The position numbers were made by a program, and so were the translations under genes. Positions 13,376-17,134 of a stretch of 17,134 nt of DNA are shown piece after piece. This stretch comes from an uncultured bacterium. GTDB taxonomy: Bacteria; Pseudomonadota; Alphaproteobacteria; SP197. The notes under the pieces were generated by a model. The model was given only the letters and a program-made list of their open reading frames with translations, searched no databases and had not been told where the DNA came from. Each line of letters begins with the position of its first letter. The first letter of the stretch is position 1. The DNA lies in the NCBI GenBank assembly GCA_938014945.1, contig CALLQH010000121.1:1-17134 (forward strand), read 5' to 3'.

Positions 13376-15694
13376 CTAACCGATCAGCTCGTCCTGACCG
13401 CGCTTGGCCAGGCTGTGGGCAATGATCATGCGCTGGATTTCGCTGGTGCCTTCCCAGATGCGGTCGACGCGCAGCTCACGATAGAAGCGTTCGGCGGCAT
13501 ACTCCCGCATGTAACCGCGCCCGCCGAAGATCTGCACGGCGCGATCGGCAACCCGGTTGGCCATCTCCGAGCAGTAGAGCTTGGCCATCGAACACTGGGC
13601 GTGCTGCACCTTGACGTCCTCGCCTGCGTCGATCGCCTGGGCCAGGCGATGGACCATCAGGCGGCCCGCCCACAGTTCGGTCAGGCTGTCGGCCAGCATG
13701 AAGGCGATGGCCTGGTTCTCGATGATCGGCTTGCCGAACTGCACGCGCTCCTGCGCGAAGGCCAGCGCCTCGTCGATGAGACGCGAAGCCGCGCCGCAGC
13801 AACGCCCGGCGATGCCCAGGCGCTCCTGGCGGAACCACTCGTGGGTCAGCGCGATGCCGCTGCCGTCGGGATCGATGATCGCGTCGGCCGTCACCTTCAC
13901 GTCGTTGAAGCGCAGGATCGGATGGTGGGAGTGGTAGGTGTGGGTGTAGGCGGGCGAACGCACGGTCTCGATGCCCGCGGCATCGCTGTCGACATAGAAC
14001 AGGGCGTGGCTGCCGTCCTCCAGCTTGCCCTGGAAGATGATGGTGTCGGAAAGGTTGGCGCCGGTGACGTGCCACTTCAGGCCGTTCAGCACATAACCGT
14101 TGCCCTGCTTCTTCGCCGTCGCCTGGATGGCGTCGACATCCGAACCCGCGCCCTCCTCGGTGATCGCGAAACACTCGTGCCGCTCGCCACGCAGCAGCGG
14201 GCCGACATAGTGCTCCATCTGCCAGGGCGTGGCGGTGTTGACGAGGAAGGGCGAAAGATCGTGGTAACACCAGCCGACGCCGTTGGTGACGCGGCCGATC
14301 TCCTCCTGCACGGCAACGATCTCGGATGTCGTGAGACCAGCACCGCCCTGCTCCTTGGTCAGCAGCGGCAGGTAAAGGCCAAGCTCCCTGGCCATCCGGA
14401 CATGCTTCTCGCGCACGCCCTCGGGCAGTTCGCCGTTGTTCTCCTCGGCGTGCTGCTCCCAGGGGATGAGTTCGTTTTCGACAAAGGGGCGCAGCTTCTT
14501 GTGCCACGCCTTGGCACCCTCGGTCTCCGAGACGCCGATCAGCGCCTCCTGGCCGCGCTTGCGCAGGGAGTGGGCGATGATGACGCGCTGGATCTCGCTG
14601 GTGCCCTCCCAGATGCGGTCGACGCGCAGCTCGCGATAGAAACGCTCGGCGGGGTTCTCGCGCATGTAGCCGCGGCCGCCGAAGATCTGCACCGCGCGGT
14701 CGGCGGTGCGCCAGGCGAACTCCGAGCAGAAGAGCTTGGCCATGGCGCACTTGGCGTGCAGCACCTTGACGTCTTCCTTGGCATCCATGGCCGCGGCGAG
14801 ATCGTAGGTCATCAGGCGACCGGCCCAGAGCTCGGTCAGGCTGTCGGCGATGGGGAACTGGATCGCCTGATTCTCCCAGATCGGCGTGCCGAACTGCACG
14901 CGCTCCTGGGCGAAGGCCAGCGTCTCGTCGATCAGGCGGCTGGCCGCACCGCAGCAGCGCGCGGCGATCTTCATGCGCTCCTGGCGGAACCAGTCGTAGG
15001 TCCAGCCGATGGCATCGCCGTCGGGATCGATCATGTCGTCGGCGGTGACGCGCACGTTGTCGAACTTCATCAGCAGGTGATGGGCGCGGAAGTTGTGCGT
15101 GTATTTGGGCGTGCGGATGGTGCTGACGCCCTCGGCATCGGAATCGACGTAGAAGAGGGCGTGGCTGCCGTCCTCCAGCTTGGCCTGGAAGACCAGCCAG
15201 TCCGAGAGGTTCGCTCCGGTGACGTGGAGCTTCACGCCGTTGAGGATATAGCCGTTGCCGTCCCTGGTGGCGGTCGCCTCAATGGCGTCGACGTCCGAGC
15301 CCGCGCCCTCCTCGGTAATGGCGTAGGCGACGCGCTTGCCGGAAGCCAGCATGGGCTTCACGTAGCGCGCCATCTGGTGGGCATTGGCCGTGTGATAGAG
15401 GAAGGGCGAGAGGTCGGCATAGCAGAAGCCGAGCCCGTTGGTCGCGCGCCCGACCTGCTCCTGGATCACCGCGATCTCGAGCTTCGTGAGTTCGGCGCCG
15501 CCGCCCTCCTTGGGCAGCGAGGGGAAGTAGAGCCCCATGGCGCGTGTCGCGGCAAAGATCGCCTCATGCTCCTCCTGGGGCACGAAGCCGTCGTTCATCT
15601 CGGCATGAACCTCCCAGGGGATCAGCCGCTCGTCGGTGAACGCGCGCATCTTCTGCTGCCACTCGCGGGCGCTGGCGGGCAAGGGATAGGGCAT
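13376..15694 (-). CDS. Fused tandem acyl-CoA dehydrogenase (two complete domains), 772 aa
   Basis: One uninterrupted frame encodes two full-length acyl-CoA dehydrogenases, about residues 1-386 and 387-772. The family's usual subunit is about 380-400 residues. From residue 27 onward the halves align without gaps at a constant offset of 385. Each has the flavin/substrate loop ITEEGAGSD (126-134, 511-519), FGGRGY (338-343, 723-728) and IWEGTSEIQR with the catalytic-base Glu (E363, E748). Both are therefore predicted to be active. The halves end alike (KRGQEALIG and KRGQDELIG) and join without a linker. DNA of the two halves is also visibly similar, so the fusion came from in-frame tandem duplication. 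GGAG lies 6 nt before the ATG at 15694. The enzyme would oxidise an acyl-CoA to the enoyl-CoA and pass electrons to ETF; the substrate is unknown. Confidence 0.93.
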   Translation of the reverse strand: MPYPLPASAREWQQKMRAFTDERLIPWEVHAEMNDGFVPQEEHEAIFAATRAMGLYFPSLPKEGGGAELTKLEIAVIQEQVGRATNGLGFCYADLSPFLYHTANAHQMARYVKPMLASGKRVAYAITEEGAGSDVDAIEATATRDGNGYILNGVKLHVTGANLSDWLVFQAKLEDGSHALFYVDSDAEGVSTIRTPKYTHNFRAHHLLMKFDNVRVTADDMIDPDGDAIGWTYDWFRQERMKIAARCCGAASRLIDETLAFAQERVQFGTPIWENQAIQFPIADSLTELWAGRLMTYDLAAAMDAKEDVKVLHAKCAMAKLFCSEFAWRTADRAVQIFGGRGYMRENPAERFYRELRVDRIWEGTSEIQRVIIAHSLRKRGQEALIGVSETEGAKAWHKKLRPFVENELIPWEQHAEENNGELPEGVREKHVRMARELGLYLPLLTKEQGGAGLTTSEIVAVQEEIGRVTNGVGWCYHDLSPFLVNTATPWQMEHYVGPLLRGERHECFAITEEGAGSDVDAIQATAKKQGNGYVLNGLKWHVTGANLSDTIIFQGKLEDGSHALFYVDSDAAGIETVRSPAYTHTYHSHHPILRFNDVKVTADAIIDPDGSGIALTHEWFRQERLGIAGRCCGAASRLIDEALAFAQERVQFGKPIIENQAIAFMLADSLTELWAGRLMVHRLAQAIDAGEDVKVQHAQCSMAKLYCSEMANRVADRAVQIFGGRGYMREYAAERFYRELRVDRIWEGTSEIQRMIIAHSLAKRGQDELIG

Positions 15695-15792
15695 GGGAGG
15701 CTCCGGTAGTCTTTGGGTCGCGGGTTACTGTGGGTCGGACGATGGGCGGGACGCAAGGGCGGTGGTGCAGGCCCTGCGCCTCCATCTGCTGT

Positions 15793-15884
15793 TCCTCATC
15801 CCTGCGAAAGCAGGGATCCAGGGCGGCAAGCGACACGGACGTCGTGCCCGCAGCCCTGGATTCCCGCGTTCACGGGAATGAGGA
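15793..15884. repeat. Palindromic intergenic repeat element (MITE/REP-like), about 92 bp
   Basis: The outer arms are TCCTCAT (15793-15799) and ATGAGGA (15878-15884), and the whole element is a near-palindrome. Each side carries its own hairpin: TCCCTGC-GAAA-GCAGGGA (15799-15816) on the left and TTCCCG-6 nt-CGGGAA (15861-15878) on the right. Next to these are CCAGGGC and GCCCTGG, which also pair. The words 'TCATTCCCG...CGGGAATCCAGGG' match a repeat family I know to be widespread in intergenic DNA of proteobacteria. It lies between the Rieske gene stop and the acyl-CoA dehydrogenase start and could form a large cruciform or terminate the Rieske transcript. It encodes nothing recognisable. Confidence 0.75.
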
Positions 15885-15904
15885 GAATTTGAAGGTTGTG
15901 CCGC

Positions 15905-17134
15905 CTACTCCGCCGCCTCGGCCAGGCGCCGCGAAAGCTGGGCGTTGACGTCGGCGACGTTGCCCTCGTGGGGCACGCGGTCCAGCGCAGCGACCGGCAG
16001 GCGGGCGCGGATGTTCTGGTGGAAGCGGGCAAGGCACACCTCCTTCTCGGAGAAGTAGCCCGTGGTGTAGGGACCCGACTGCAGGCCTTCCTGCACGAGG
16101 TCGGTGAGCTCGTTGTCCTCCAGCCAGACCTGATGGTTGATCCGGTTGGAAAGCCAGCGGCAGGCCTTCACCTCGGGCCGCGCGTCGGGCAGCGCATAGG
16201 CGCCGCCGACGACCTGGCTCTTGCCCGGCGCGATCGGCATGACGTGGAAGACGGTGAGCTGGTCGGGATAGACGTCGAAGGCCATGTTGGGGAACAGGCT
16301 GTAATAGACCCAGGCGCGCTGGCGCTCCTCGGGCAGGTGGTCGAAGCGGGGCAGCAGCTTCATGTAGAGCCCCTCCGACCAGACCTTCGAGGGTTCGTCC
16401 CGCAGCACCGAGAAGGCGCGGCCCGTGCCATGTTCGTTGGCCTCGGTGACGTAACTGTTGCCGAACATGCGGAAGAGACCGGGATGGCCGGGGTTGATGT
16501 GATACCCCTCCAGATAATTGTCCATCGTGTTCTTCCAGTCGGTGTTGACGACCGGACCCGACCAGATGGGGCCCATGGGCTCCATCTCGGCAAAACGATA
16601 GGGCGCAAGCTCCTCGGCATAGGGCGCCATGATCTCGGCGACGCTGGGGCCGTCGTCGACCTTCATGCGCACGAAGACAAAACCGTTCCAGACCTCGGTG
16701 TCGATCTCCCACAGCCCGAACTTGTCGGTGTCGATCTCGGGGAAGGTATGGCCCTCCGACATGGCGCGCAGGGTGCCGTCGAAGTTGTAGGACCAGCCGT
16801 GGTAGGGGCAGACGATGTTGAAGCGGTGGTTGCCGTGTTTGCCTGGGCACAGACGTGCGGCGCGGTGGCGGCAGACGTTGTGGAACGCGCGCACCTCGCC
16901 GGCCTTGTCGCGGATGACGGCGATGCGGCGCGTGGCGAGGTCGAGGGTGGCGTAATCGCCGGCGTTCTTGACGTCGTTGAGGTGGCAGACGAGCTGCCAG
17001 TGGGTATCGAAGATGTGCTCGGTTTCGAGCTGGTAGAACTCGTCGTTGTTGTAGGTCCAGGCCGGCAGGGTCTTGACCGCGCCCGCCAGCGCCGAACCCG
17101 CCTGCGGCAGTTCCGGCAGGGGATCGCCCGGCAG
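15905..17134 (-). CDS. Rieske non-haem iron oxygenase, alpha subunit (5' end outside window)
   Basis: The frame is open from the window edge (17134) to TAG at 15905-15907, giving 409 visible residues, so only a short N-terminal piece is missing. The Rieske [2Fe-2S] motif is C88-x-H90 (NVCRHRAA) and C109-x2-H112 (CPYHGWSY), with 18 residues between. The catalytic domain shows NYLEGYHINPGH, giving the iron ligands His212 and His217, and a likely carboxylate ligand Asp340 (VWLEDNELTDLVQEGLQSG). Position 209, between the two centres, is Glu rather than the Asp usual in ring-hydroxylating dioxygenases. That trait and the overall sequence recall the carnitine/glycine-betaine oxygenase branch (CntA, GbcA). 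These enzymes need a separate reductase, none of which is visible here. The substrate is unknown; a quaternary amine or other methylated solute is inference. Confidence 0.88.
   Translation of the reverse strand: MPGDPLPELPQAGSALAGAVKTLPAWTYNNDEFYQLETEHIFDTHWQLVCHLNDVKNAGDYATLDLATRRIAVIRDKAGEVRAFHNVCRHRAARLCPGKHGNHRFNIVCPYHGWSYNFDGTLRAMSEGHTFPEIDTDKFGLWEIDTEVWNGFVFVRMKVDDGPSVAEIMAPYAEELAPYRFAEMEPMGPIWSGPVVNTDWKNTMDNYLEGYHINPGHPGLFRMFGNSYVTEANEHGTGRAFSVLRDEPSKVWSEGLYMKLLPRFDHLPEERQRAWVYYSLFPNMAFDVYPDQLTVFHVMPIAPGKSQVVGGAYALPDARPEVKACRWLSNRINHQVWLEDNELTDLVQEGLQSGPYTTGYFSEKEVCLARFHQNIRARLPVAALDRVPHEGNVADVNAQLSRRLAEAAE

Noticed and set aside
13301..15709. An 802-codon open frame on the plus strand opposite the acyl-CoA dehydrogenase gene
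   Set aside because: It is antisense to a gene with unmistakable family motifs, and its His/Asp/Gly/Leu-rich product resembles nothing known. Long antisense frames are expected in GC-rich DNA with strong third-position bias.
1..17134. tRNA, rRNA, CRISPR array, transposase or prophage genes
   Set aside because: No such signature was found by reading both strands. The only repeats are the short intergenic palindromes and the gene duplications listed.

Overview
The window is GC-rich DNA with dense, tightly packed genes and very little spacer. Its gene families are typical of a Gram-negative alphaproteobacterium: a Dpp-type peptide importer, a Rhizobium/Rhodospirillum-style dihydroorotase, an alphaproteobacterial glutathione transferase and a betaine-demethylase-like Rieske oxygenase. 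The order cannot be fixed from this sequence alone; a Rhodospirillales- or Rhizobiales-like host is my best guess.

Layout. (1) Positions 1-926, plus strand: the last codons of one ectoine-synthase-like cupin, then a complete gene that fuses two ectoine-synthase-like cupin repeats. (2) Positions 990-8498, minus strand: seven genes reading leftwards. Two tandem SMP-30/gluconolactonase paralogues come first, then a complete dipeptide ABC importer in the order dppA-dppB-dppC-dppD-dppF. dppA has its own good sigma70-like promoter, a perfect 12-bp hairpin lies between dppA and dppB, and B-C-D-F overlap or nearly overlap. (3) Positions 8591-9250, plus strand: a glutathione transferase diverging from the lactonase genes, followed by a short terminator-like hairpin. 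(4) Positions 9296-10621, minus strand: a class I dihydroorotase-like amidohydrolase. (5) A roughly 340-bp stretch with at most one small ORF. (6) Positions 10962-17134, minus strand: a Rieske oxygenase (cut by the window edge), a palindromic intergenic repeat, a 772-residue protein made of two fused complete acyl-CoA dehydrogenases, a glycerophosphodiester phosphodiesterase, and a membrane diguanylate cyclase with a DctB-like periplasmic sensor.

How the genes may work together. The importer can bring in di- or oligopeptide-like solutes, and the lactonases, transferase, amidohydrolase, acyl-CoA dehydrogenase and Rieske oxygenase are all enzymes expected in the breakdown of organic solutes. 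The sequence shows no single known pathway, so a joint function is inference. The two most unusual objects are internal duplications: the double ectoine-synthase-like cupin, whose second half has lost one predicted iron-ligand residue, and the double acyl-CoA dehydrogenase, in which both halves keep the catalytic Glu. A third duplication, the two lactonases, is present as separate genes of identical length. The locus therefore shows repeated tandem duplication with different outcomes.
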